Source: Auricularia sp. M13 (lineage: Eukaryota > Basidiomycota > Agaricomycetes > Auriculariales > Auriculariaceae). From it: 64,000 bases of DNA. The notes under the pieces were generated by a model. It was not told the DNA's origin. It saw nothing but the letters and a program-made list of their open reading frames with translations, and searched no databases. The position numbers and the translations under genes were made by a program. Location: positions 868,001 through 932,000 of the forward strand of contig CM073200.1 in NCBI GenBank assembly GCA_037042915.1, written 5' to 3'. This document shows, one piece after another, positions 36,301 to 45,701 of this stretch (its first letter is position 1; each line of letters opens with the position of its first letter).

Positions 36301-37061
36301 CTGGTCCGAGCTACTTCCTCTCGCCGAATTCACGTACAACAACACCCCGAACGACTCGACTGGTGTCTCGCCTTTCTTCGCCAACAAGGGTTTTCACCCG
36401 AACATCTCCGTCTACCCCGAGCGCGACGTTGCCTCCGCTCGCGCCCGCGACTTCGCTGTCGACATCCACGAACTGCAGGACGTCCTGAAGGAGCAGATCG
36501 CTGCCGCTCAGAAACGTTACACTGCATCTGCGAATGCTCGACGCACTCCCCCGCCTGACTTCAAGGTCGGCGACATGGCCTACGTCCTCTCGGAGCACAT
36601 CAAGACGACGCAGCCCACCCGCAAACTCGCCGATCGCTACCTAGGCCCGTTCCCGATCGTCGATCAACCTAGCTCGCAATCGTTCACCCTCAGCCTACCC
36701 GACTACCTCGCTCGCGTACACCCGGTCTTTCACGTCTCGCAACTCGAACCCCACCCTCGAGAAGCGTTCCCCGGTCAACGTCAAGAACCTCCTCCGCCCG
36801 TCGTCGTCGACGGCGAGCAAGAGTACGAGCTCGAAGTACTCAGCGTACGCATCGACAATCGCCATCGTCACTGCGCCTTCGTTTCGCATTCGCTGGATCG
36901 GTCACATCGGCACTCCCGACGACCCCGAGACCACCGAGATGGGTTCCGAAAATCTCGAACACGCGCAAGAAGCAGTTCAAGACTTCTATGCTGCAAATCC
37001 CAGCGCTCCCGGCAGTTATCAAGAATTCCAGCAGATCCTCAAGAAATTCGAAAACATCTAA
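33351..37061 (+). pseudogene. pol: retrotransposon pol (PR-RT-RH-IN-chromodomain), frameshifted
   Basis: ATG at 33351 opens a long frame to about 35727. Protease: TLVDSGSEDQFLD (about 33440-33478). Reverse transcriptase: CVDYRGLNKITRKDKYPLP (about 34306) and the catalytic YLDD at 34602-34613. RNase H: VVETDASDYAIAA (about 35037) and THDKELLAIFEAFELW. The frame then shifts by one base near 35727, inside the integrase zinc domain (HPLAGHPGQNKT...CVTCG). Integrase core: DFIEQLP (Asp), STDRGSEF (Asp) and NGQVERTNQTL (Glu, about 36238). A second shift near 36880 leads to FRIRWIGHIGTPDDPET, a chromodomain-like segment, and the stop at 37059-37061. All catalytic residues are present, but the polyprotein cannot be made as written. 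Confidence 0.9.
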
Positions 37062-37181
37062 GCACTCGTTTTTCACTCGCTATTTCTTCGCTCACTCGCT
37101 TTTCACCCGATTCCAAGAAACAGTCATTTATTACATTTTTGGGCGACTTTGGTCGCACCCGCTACTACTCTATCCTATCGC

Positions 37182-38419
37182 CTACTCGTCCGCGTCCTCG
37201 GTCGCTTCCTCGACCGCTTCCTCGTCCTCCTCCTCGGACTCCTCCTCGACCTCCTCCTCGGCCTCCTCTTCCTCCTCGCTCGAAAACGGGTTGTCGATCG
37301 AATCATCGATCGACTGACCGAACTGCTGCGCTTGCCACTGCAGCATCCGGTACAACATCCTCTCGATGTTGTGCACCGAGTTGTTCGTCCACAGGGCGTG
37401 GCTCTCCACGACCCTGCGGTGCTCGGCCGTCTTCGCGCGGTCCTCGGCCGCCCTCGTCCCCAGCGTCGTCCCCTCGACGATGCGCACCTTCTTCGGGCGC
37501 TCGGGCGACGCACTCGGCGACGCCGCCCTCTTCTCGCCGCGCGGCACGAAGGGCTTGCCCGAGTGCGTGCACTTGCCGCGGCTCTGGTTGCACGCGGTGC
37601 ACGTGTTCGAGCGGTGTGCTCGAACGCACTGGCCGCCGCGCTTGGCGCAAGCCTCGCACTACTCGTCGTCAGTCCCGGCGAGCAAAACACGAACGACCAA
37701 AAACTCACCTGGCTCGGGAACCGCGTCCCGTACGGCACCTCCGGCCACCTATCCGTGAACTTGCCGCCCGCGCGCGGCTTGGGCTTGGGCTTGGGCTTCG
37801 CGGCCGGCGCCACCGGGCTCGCGAGCTCCTCGACCTCGTCGTCGTCCTCGAGCGTCTTGCCCGCCCCGAGCGACGGCGAGCGAGCGACCGCGACCGGCGC
37901 GGGTTTCGGCGCGACCTTGCGCGGCGCCTGAGTCGTCTTCGCGCTCTCGACCTGCAAAATAAGCGCACCTTAGCAACGTCCCGCAATCGCGGGAGCTCGA
38001 CCCATACCTCCATGGCCTTCCGCCTCTTCGGCGGCGACTCGGTCTCCCTCGCGCCCTTCGCCGGCGCCTTCGTGCTCGTGGTCGGCGCCTTCGCCGGCGA
38101 CGCCTGGCTCTTCGTCGCCTTGGCGCCCGCGTCCGCCGCGATCCTGGCCACGCGCTCGGCCAGCATCCCGAAGCGTCGCTGCGCCGCCAGGCGCAGCTCG
38201 GCCTTCGCCTGGCGCCTGCGCGCGCTGAACGCCTCGATCGCGTCGAGGTCCTCCTCGTCGACGGCCTCTTGCTGTAGGCCGCCGAGCGTCCGCCGCGTCC
38301 TCGTGCGCTGCGATCAGCGCCTCCATCGTCGGGTCGTCCTCGAGCGACCTCATGACGGCGCCGACGGTCTTGCGGTCGTACGCGGCGGCGACGTCCTCGA
38401 GCGACTCGTATCGCGGCAT
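37182..38419 (-). CDS. antisense accessory gene with Zn2Cys6 motif, inside the retrotransposon
   Basis: Three exons opposite to gag-pol: 38419-38008, 37951-37709 and 37658-37182, with introns of 56 and 50 bp bearing GTATGG/GCAG and GTGAGT/GTAG ends. Exon 1 (MPRYESLEDVAAAYDRKT) is helical, Ala/Arg/Glu-rich and has one extra base near 38276. Exon 2 is basic and Pro/Lys-rich. Exon 3 opens exactly at the first Cys of a C-x2-C-x6-C-x8-C-x2-C-x6-C array, the spacing of the fungal binuclear zinc cluster, followed by KRAASPSASPERPKK, a helix (HNIERMLYRMLQWQAQQFGQS) and a Glu/Asp tail of about 40 residues. Because the introns are antisense, they are not spliced from the genomic element RNA and survive retrotransposition. 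Likely a nuclear DNA-binding regulator; target unknown. Confidence 0.7.
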
Positions 38420-38603
38420 GGTGGGCGGCGGGCAGAAGACAAGAGTGGTTCGACGATTCAACTCCCGACCCAACCACTTTTAATCTGCGTCCGACCCGTT
38501 CCGACCCGACCCGATCTTTTGGCCCCATTCGGACTCGAGTGCGTGCTATCTCATTTTTCGTATTCACCTTGCGTTGCTGCAGTCCTTCGTGGGCTCAGGA
38601 CGT

Positions 38604-38612
38604 AAAGGGGGA
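38604..38612 (+). other. polypurine tract
   Basis: AAAGGGGGA three bases before the 3' LTR, the expected place for the plus-strand primer. Confidence 0.75.
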
Positions 38613-38615
38613 TAC

Positions 38616-39337
38616 TGTTACGCCCGTGCCCGGTCCGCGGACCCCACGTGCGCTCGGCATCACTCGGCGTCATTCTACGTCACTCGGCCAACTCGGTCAA
38701 CTCGGTCAAGCTCCCGAATACCCGGCTTATCTCCCTCGTGTTCATATGCTCGGGATATGTTCTCCTCATCATCCTCTACCTCTAGACCTCTCCCTCACTT
38801 CTCTAGCTTCTCTCCTTACTCGCATACATCCACCTAACTCGCCTTGTCCCTACTGTATCGATAGTGTTCATATCCGGTTCGCTCCACTCGTCTTAGTCAT
38901 TCGCCTCTCGTCATTCGCCCGATCCCCCGATACCTTACCCACTCGCTCTTACTCATCCTATCGGCCGATGACGACGATCTCTATTGATCTGAGGCCCCTT
39001 CTCCTTCGTCTCTAGGATACACTCCGAGTACATCGGATCATCTCCCCAGGTATAAAAGACCCTCGACTTTGTATCTAGCTCCCCAGTTACGAAATCGACA
39101 TAGTCGTGCCCCTCGCACACTCTATCTCTCTCTCTCGACTTCGCCTCTGGGTTCTCCCCTCGCCCGACTTACTCGTCTGAGCCCTCTGCTGCTCGCGGTC
39201 CCTTCGGTCGTGCTACTCGGCGTAGCCGGTGTGCTCAATAACGCACCGAAGGCTCTAGTTGTTCGTTCGAGTGTTCTCTGCGCCCGGACGTTCGACTATC
39301 CTTGCAACCAAAACCCCAAGGCACAGCAGGCTTAACA
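38616..39337 (+). repeat. 3' LTR (722 bp)
   Basis: Second LTR, two single-C deletions relative to the 5' copy. Ends TAACA and is followed at once by the TACGA target duplication. Contains TATAAAA at 39051 and the second copy of the 11-nt self-primer, so it could also drive transcription toward the downstream tRNA and transposon. Confidence 0.95.
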
Positions 39338-39394
39338 TACGAGGAATGCAGGTTGCAGTGAAATCAGCGTAACAGTCTCATATCGAGAACATGA

Positions 39395-39466
39395 TTCTCT
39401 GTGGTCCAACGGCTAAGACACGCGCTTGTCACGCGCGCAACCCGGGTTCGACTCCCGGCAGGGAAG
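39395..39466 (+). tRNA. tRNA-Asp (GTC)
   Basis: Acceptor arms TTCTCTG/CAGGGAA pair with one G-U; anticodon stem CGCGC/GCGCG with loop TTGTCAC gives anticodon GTC. A box TGGTCCAACGG and B box GGTTCGACTCC match the consensus. TTTT follows at 39467-39470 as the Pol III terminator. No intron. It lies 57 bp downstream of the LTR element, transcribed in the same direction. Confidence 0.95.
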
Positions 39467-39576
39467 TTTTAATGGTTCATTTATTTGTGACTCGACCTCT
39501 GCTAATCTCATTTATGTCCTGTGCTGTTCAGACTTTTTCGTTTGGTCTTTGCAATAAGTAGACTTTTGGAAATTTA

Positions 39577-39688
39577 TTACCATTTGCAAAAGTAATGAGA
39601 CTCGCCGAAAGTCCGCGCAGGAAATGTTCGGCTCATCCCGACTTTTCCCACCGTACCACGAACGCGCGCACCGCACCGCCGACGACAG
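39577..39688 (+). repeat. left terminal inverted repeat, 112 bp
   Basis: Exact reverse complement of 42286-42397 over 112 bp; the next base inward differs. Confidence 0.95.
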
Positions 39689-39728
39689 TGCAGCATTCGG
39701 CCTTGCCTCGAGGTGTGCTGTGCCTGCA

Positions 39729-40785
39729 ATGGGCAATAGAAGGATCTCTGCTGACCTCAAGATGTGTGCTCTGCGCCTGCAAGACCGGGGTGATCCACTA
39801 CGGGATACGCTCAAGGCCGTCCGATTCTCTCGTGCCACGTACTACAGAACTTGCAAGCGCTTCTCAGAGGCCCGCACTGTTGCCAAGCGTGCTGTTCGAC
39901 GTCCTGGGAGGCCCCGCCTGCTCAATAGCGGTGACTGGCGCTATCTGCACGCACAGTCGCGCCGGCAGCCGAATCTTTACCTCAAGGAGTACAAGAAGCA
40001 CCTCCTGCGCTCTCGAAACGTCTCCGTCAGTACTTCAACAGTGTCCCGCGAGTTTCTGCGTCACAGGATTACCGTCAAGAAGATCCAGAAAGTGCCGCAA
40101 GAGCAAGACGAGTGGAAGGTCGCTGATTATATTCGCCGCATTGCCAACTACTCCCAGGATCAGCTTGTCTTCGTTGATGAGACTGCCAAGGACGACCGCA
40201 CGTGCTTCCGCATACGAGGAAGGTCTCCAGCCGGTGTGGCCTGCGAAATGGACGGACCATTCGTCCGCGGCGACCGTTACTCTCTGCTACCGGCGCTGAC
40301 CCTTGACGGCTTCATTGCACATAAAGTAGTGCTTGGGTCCTTCAAGAAGCGCACATTCTATGAGTTTCTACGTCATAACCTGGTGTGTAGCTTCGTCTAC
40401 ACAGATTGCATGGCTTGACGCAGCATTTCTGCAGCTACCTCAGTGCAACGCGTATCCTGGCCCTCGGAGCGTCATTGTCTGCGACAATGCACGCATTCAC
40501 CATGCCCCAGAGATGGAGGAACTCTGTAGTGCCTTTGGTGTGTTGTCTGTCACTGCAGAATGCCGTATTCATCAGGTTTCAGGTGTACGGCTCAAATACT
40601 TACCACCCTACTCACCGCAATTCAACCCCATTGAACTATGCTTCAACATTATCAAGAGCCGCATTCGGGAGCTTGGAGAGGAATTCAACGAGCAGCCGTC
40701 TGCATATTGGGCTTTGACGCAGGTCTGTGAAATAATTACGCCTCAGATAGCGCGTTCCTGCTTTGAAGCGGATGGTTATGTGTAA
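39729..40785 (+). CDS. Tc1/mariner-type DD34E transposase
   Basis: ATG at 39729 (MGNRRISADLKMCALRL) opens a helix-turn-helix (LKAVRFSRATYYRTCKRF) with a second DNA-binding region (RPGRPRLL...). Introns 40383-40434 (52 bp, phase 0) and 40538-40582 (45 bp) restore the catalytic core. Acidic residues: LVFVDETAKDD, VIVCDNARIHH and PPYSPQFNPIE. After splicing there are 34 residues between the second Asp and the Glu, i.e. DD34E. Cuts and joins the TIR ends in the nucleus. No stop or shift is seen in about 319 codons, so it may be functional. Confidence 0.9.
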
Positions 40786-40906
40786 ATAAGCTACTTCTAA
40801 TGAGCTACAGTTTCTTCAGAGTCATACAGCAGGGTGATCAGCAAGGTAAAGCGATAGAGCTACACGGAATAAATAAGTAAGTAAGCTAGCACAGTAAAGA
40901 CGAAAG

Positions 40907-42244
40907 CTAGAACAACAACGGATACTTCTTCTTCTTCCAGTCCGCCATGGCATGGAGCAGCCTCCCTTTCTCCCCAAGCTCGAGCTTGGCCGACGCGATG
41001 AAGTCCTCGAGGACGGGAGCAAGTGCAGCTGGGCCGTCAACTTTGACGGCAACCAGTTTGCCGTATACCGTGTCGTGAATGTTGTAGCGTTCCTTGAACG
41101 TGAGCAGAGTCATGTCATAAGGCTCCCAGTCGTCAGCGTTGGTACGGTCCTTCGTTGGTGAGCGAGTGTGGGCACGGGCCGAGCGACGCCGTGCAGGCGA
41201 GCCTGGACTTGATGTCCTGGTGCGCCCGCGATGGTCCTGCATCTGAATGACGATTGGGGGCATAGCAGGAGCGGCTGGAGGCACGTTCTCGGACCCTCGG
41301 ACATTGCCAGAAGCTGAATTCTGGCGCTGGGGACGGGGGTTGAACGACTTCATGTTTGGCGGCGATCGTTCATCAACACCGTCTTCTTCGGCATCCTGAA
41401 CAGGATCAGCACACGGTACAATATGAAGCGTGCTTAGAACAACTTACCCAGGCCTCTGCCCAGTCGGAAAGCATCTGATTTGAGCAGTTGATATGAGCTC
41501 CGGTGACGGGATCCACGATGCAGATGACGCCGGCGCAGCTGTTGTCCGAGCACTTGTTGGCAGCACGAATCTTGCGTATCTTGTCTGTAACACGTAGCTC
41601 AGACTCTGGGATGTCCTGTGCGTGCATAAATTAGGTGGTGCTGCATAGACGGGACAGAGTGCGTACGTTGTTGGCTTTCTGCTTCTTTGCAACAGAACCG
41701 CCCGCCGCTTCATCGGACGAGCCATCACTGTCCTGGGAACGCGCACATTAGACCAATAGACATAAATCTTCATTTAGCGTACCTCTGTGGGGTAGATGAA
41801 AAGCTTGACGTGAACGTTGGTGGTCGAAGCGCCCTTGGCCTCGAGGTTCGTCTTCATCTCGTCAAAATCAGCGTCTTTCTCCAGAACGGTCTCCGTGGGG
41901 ACTTTGTTGGGTATCTTGTACTTGAGGGTAACATTTTGACCTTCGTTGAGCTTGAGTGTGGTGCGCATCGTAGAGAGAAATGTATCGAAAGAGTTGCTGA
42001 ACGAGAAATAGAATTCCTTCTCTATCTTGGTTGGCCTGCCACGCTTGGAGCCATTCGGACGCGAGGGCTTGAGCCAGGTAAGCTTAGCGAGAGGGCCCCG
42101 ACCGTTGTTGAATTTTTTCGAGGGCGTCGACGCTGTAAAATGGTCAGGATTGTGCATGCACCGTGCTGGATGTAGCGCACGGTCTGCTGGCTGCTGACTG
42201 TCCGAATCGGACTCGGACTCTGAGCTGGAGACTATTCTAGGCAT
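40907..42244 (-). CDS. transposon passenger gene, agaricomycete family of unknown function
   Basis: Four exons, 42244-41783, 41732-41667, 41615-41448 and 41395-40907, all with phase-0 junctions and canonical GT-AG introns of 50-52 bp, giving 394 residues without a break. N-terminus MPRIVSSSESESDSDSQQ is acidic/Ser-rich. A basic patch PSRPNGSKRGRP is followed by a beta/alpha segment (NVTLKYKIPNKVPTET...VHVKLFIYP) that may be ubiquitin/PB1-like. Exon 3 holds NKCSDNSCAGVICIVDP...HINCSN, a Cys-rich element. The C-terminus (LLTFKERYNIHDTVYGKL...) looks like a small helical SAM-type domain. From memory, proteins of this shape are widespread orphans in mushroom genomes; that is unverified. Its placement inside perfect TIRs, convergent to the transposase, argues for a role in the element's biology, or capture. 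Confidence 0.8.
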
Positions 42245-42285
42245 ATAGAATGGGAATGGATGATCGAAGCGCTCCCAGTGCTGCG

Positions 42286-42397
42286 CTGTCGTCGGCGGTG
42301 CGGTGCGCGCGTTCGTGGTACGGTGGGAAAAGTCGGGATGAGCCGAACATTTCCTGCGCGGACTTTCGGCGAGTCTCATTACTTTTGCAAATGGTAA
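42286..42397 (-). repeat. right terminal inverted repeat, 112 bp
   Basis: Exact inverse of 39577-39688; followed by the TA duplication at 42398-42399. Confidence 0.95.
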
Positions 42398-42497
42398 TAA
42401 TACAATGGCAACTTCTTCACTTTGTGCGTCGTGACCACGACGCGACTTTGCCGACAGTTGGAACTCCGACCGAACCTCCTCTCCCTGTGCTCGAAAC

Positions 42498-44879
42498 ATG
42501 GGCTTCCTTCCCCGTCTATTCTCGTTGTCTCTTCGTGGCGGCAAGAAAAAGAAACAAAAGGAACAAGAACGGCTTGCTCAAGCGCAGGCGCAGGCCCAGC
42601 GCGAGGCCCAGTCATTGCGCCCGACGGCCAGCGGATTGGACCGCCGTACGACGCTCACAGAGCATGAATTGCTCCGCATGAGCTCGCGCAATTGCTCGGT
42701 CTATGGGGAAATTGACTACTTGTCACCGAATTCGAATGCTCCGCCGCTGGTACACCCAGTCAACGAAATCGCGCGCAGTAGGGCGAGCTCGCGAGCCAGC
42801 AGCCATCTTGAGCGTACCAGCTCTTATGTTGTCCGTGTACATGGCCCACCAGCTCGTGTGCACTCTCGGACGACGTCTACGACTAGCTCTATGGCTCCTC
42901 CGCCGCCGCCAACGACGACGACGATGCGGAATGCACGCCCAACGACGCCCCCGACATCATCCAGCAACCCTTCGACACAACCAGCAACTCCCTCGACGCC
43001 ACCGACCAGCAGCTCCGCCGGGTTTCCGCTATCACCTGAAGATGCCAGGCAGCTCGCCAGGCTACGCTCGGATGCCTCTGTCGCAGACCTTGTTACGCTC
43101 TATACGGGCGAGGCAGCGTTGGACCGTGAATTTCGCAACTCTCCGCGAAAGCTCAGGACGCCTGGAATCCGTCGCACACAAACTCATAACCAACGGAGCG
43201 AGGACCTCGATGCATACGGCCGCGGCGAAGGCAGAGAGCAATTCAAACGCAAGAGCACGGATTTGCGTAGTTTGCTGCACGCTAGCCCACGCAAGAGTGA
43301 CGAAGGCGACGATAGCGGTGATGTGCTTGCTTGGGCGGATGATGTTATTAAGTAGGTTATGTTGGTTTTTACAGTTCAACCAAGCTGACTGAACCGTCCC
43401 TCGTGCAGTCAAACTATGTTCCCCGCAGACGGATCCCAAGATGCCGATCCTGAACCGGATACATCGACATCCTTTCCACCGCCGCGCCCCTCATTCTCCT
43501 CAGAAGACTCCAACGACCACGAATTATATTTTTCGTCAACCGTAGCGGAAGTCGGCTCCGCCGCCTCGCATGCCAACACGAACTGCTACCCGTCGCCTTC
43601 GGATTTCGGCAAAGTCGATGGCAAGCAGCAACTGCAACGCAGCGGAAGCGTGCGCGCGACCGAGGTGTTTGGATTTTTGCTGCGCAAGGACGACCCGGAG
43701 GAGAGCTTTGTGGTGGTCGGCGACAAGAGCACCGTTGGGAGCTTACGGCGTACCAGGAGTGCTGGCAGCGCTGCCGTGCTCTCTGGTGCCGCTTCCAACG
43801 TCAATGCAAATTTGTACCGCAGCTCGACGACAGCTGTGGACACGCCAAGTCAGACGGCGCCGCTCCGCCTCTCGACGTCCCGCCCACCTCGGCCCACGAC
43901 GACGGACGACAATCCGTTCTGGACGGACGCCGATACCGCCACGATGCGCCCACGCCCGCGACCGACATCGCATTCCGGCGGGCGCGCACTGCCCGTCGAC
44001 CGCGCGAGTTCTAGTGCGCGCCCACCGGACCGTTCGAACTCTGGCGCTCGGGCGCTGGACCGCTCGAACTCGGACGCTCGCGCACTGGACTTTGGCGTCG
44101 ACACGAAGCCGCTGCCCCCGCCGCAGCCAGAACCCGTGAAGCGCAAGCGCTCGCAGTCCGGCGGGCGCATCCTGGACGCCGAGCCCGCTCGCTCGCTCTT
44201 GCAAACACATGGCGCGATGGCGGCGCGCTCGACGTCGGCGCTTACCTCGCAGCCTCGCGCTCTCCCTCCGGCGCCACCTGCAGCCCGTGGCAGGCGCGCC
44301 GTCGGCGGGCCTCGCGAGATGCGCCCGCCCAGCCGCAGCCCCATGCGTCCTGCGCCTGCGCCGCTGCCGACGGAACGGGACGAAGACGAAGACGAGGAGA
44401 CGCCGCCTGCGGTGCCCGAGAAGCCGTCGCCGTCGCCGTCGCCCGCGTGGCACCAGCCGGGCGTCGTGTGGGCGCGCGCGGGCGACGTGCTCGGCTCGCG
44501 CAATAGCAGCAGCAACGGAGTAGGCCGTCGGCAATCGCAGTCTTTGGGCTGGTCTGCGGCTGATTTGGGCTACGAGGAGGTCAAGGAGAATTTGCCGCGT
44601 GCGTTTACTCTGCAACTCTTCCTGTTATTCGTTTGCTGATGTTTTGCACCCCTTCGCGCAGTGCACCACACGCCCTCGACACCGCTCAAGTTCGCGCCGT
44701 CGACGCCACTGCATGCGCAGATGAAGCCCTGGCTCTCTGCAGGAGGCGGGCTGGAGGCGCCGAGTCCCGCGCCGAGCCGCGCGTCCAGCTCCGAGCTGTC
44801 GCCCGTCGCGCAGCGCATCATGCAGGACGCGCGGCAGAAGCGCGTGTCGCGCTCTGGCGTGCCTGGCGCTTGGCAGTGA
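42498..44879 (+). CDS. large Ser/Pro-rich disordered protein, function unknown
   Basis: Exon 1 from ATG 42498 (MGFLPRLFSLSLRGGKKKKQ) to about 43353 ends ...ADDVIK; exon 2 runs from about 43411 to about 44600; exon 3 begins VHHTPSTPLKF and ends at 44879. The protein is rich in Ser, Pro, Thr and Arg, with Ser-Arg repeats (ARALDRSNSDARALD), polyproline and an acidic patch (ERDEDEDEE). A conserved-looking C-terminal piece reads SPVAQRIMQDARQKRVSR. The N-terminal basic cluster after a hydrophobic start may be a membrane-binding motif. No enzyme domain. Its upstream region is interrupted by the TIR transposon, which may now supply or displace its promoter. Confidence 0.65.
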
Positions 44880-45701
44880 GCTTGGAGGCGGCCACGACGA
44901 CGGAAGGCCGCTACAACTACGAGGACGAGGACGCCTTGCCGCGACGACGACGACGGTGACCAACATACGGCCACGATGCCGATGAATTATCTGCTTTTGC
45001 TATTTGCCCGTTTCTTTTGCTTGTTTGCTTGCTCGATTGCTGCTTTACCCCCTGCTTCCAACTGCATCACCGCCTGCTCTCCATCTGCTCTCCCGCCCCC
45101 ATGGACACTGTATCATTGCCCCACGTCCGCGCCTCCCTCGTCCTCGTCCTCGCGTCCTCGTGCTCTCCTCCAGATCTGCTTTCACACCTCCGAGCTCTCT
45201 CTACCTCTGTCCATCGGCTTTCTCTCATGTCTTATGCTTCGTTCTTCGTTTCGCTCGCGGTCTTGGTTCCCGCGAATCGTGCATTTCTCCACTATGGTTC
45301 ATACACATAGCCCCCATTTCGGTTCGTAGAGTAGATTCAGTATGGCGCATGGGTTGTTGCGTATGTTATCTGGTATGAACATGCCGTTTTACTGTTACTC
45401 CTGTGCGTTGGTGCACCCGATAGTGCACGCTGCGCATACCGGAAGTGGGTTCTGGATATGTCCTGAGGATGCCATTGTTCGCTGCGCCGTGCTGCTGTGC
45501 AATCCGGAGCCGAGCAGACAACAAGTAGCACTTGCAGTTCGCCGCGGAATGCTGCCGGGAGTCAGGACAAGATGGCGTTTATCGATTTATGGCTCTGAGA
45601 TTGTACAGCATAGCATTACGAGATAGCAGAAACTGACAACAACAAAAAATACATACGTCCTCACACCTGTCACATCCATCGATATCGTGCACGCAATCGG
45701 G
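44880..45701. other. intergenic between convergent genes, C/T-rich
   Basis: Strongly pyrimidine-rich on the plus strand from 45000 to 45300. No supported gene; probably 3' UTRs of the two flanking genes. Confidence 0.4.

Larger units (their letters stand above)
30735..39337 (+). mobile_element. full-length Ty3/Gypsy LTR retrotransposon, chromovirus-like
   Basis: 8.6-kb element flanked by perfect 5-bp direct repeats TACGA (30730-30734 and 39338-39342). LTRs begin TGTTA and end TAACA. Internal order is gag, protease, reverse transcriptase, RNase H, integrase (the Ty3 order), then a chromodomain-like C-terminus, an antisense gene, a purine tract and the 3' LTR. The LTRs appear to differ only by two single-C indels, so the insertion is young. 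gag and pol are nevertheless broken by several 1-nt shifts. It sits 57 bp upstream of a tRNA-Asp gene. Self-priming complementarity and the presumed chromodomain both point to the Tf1/sushi-type chromovirus lineage. Confidence 0.95.
39577..42397. mobile_element. TA-flanked TIR transposon with DD34E transposase and passenger gene
   Basis: 2,821 bp, starts TTACCATTTGC and ends GCAAATGGTAA, with TA on both sides (39575-39576 and 42398-42399), the Tc1/mariner-type target duplication. Terminal inverted repeats are perfect over 112 bp (39577-39688 and 42286-42397). Two convergent genes fill it: a spliced DD34E transposase on plus and a four-exon gene of unknown function on minus. Perfect TIRs and open spliced frames suggest a recent, possibly active copy. 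It lies 101 bp before the ATG at 42498. Confidence 0.92.

Noticed and set aside
37149-37931. 260-codon plus-strand frame opposite the antisense Zn2Cys6 gene
   Set aside because: Its Arg/Leu-rich composition mirrors the minus-strand Glu/Ala codons, and it ignores the splice sites and Cys spacing seen on minus.
35714-38605. One 963-codon plus-strand frame running through integrase into the 3' LTR flank
   Set aside because: Only the integrase part is real. After about 36880 the true pol frame is another one and stops at 37061; the rest is an open shadow of the antisense gene caused by GC-rich codons.
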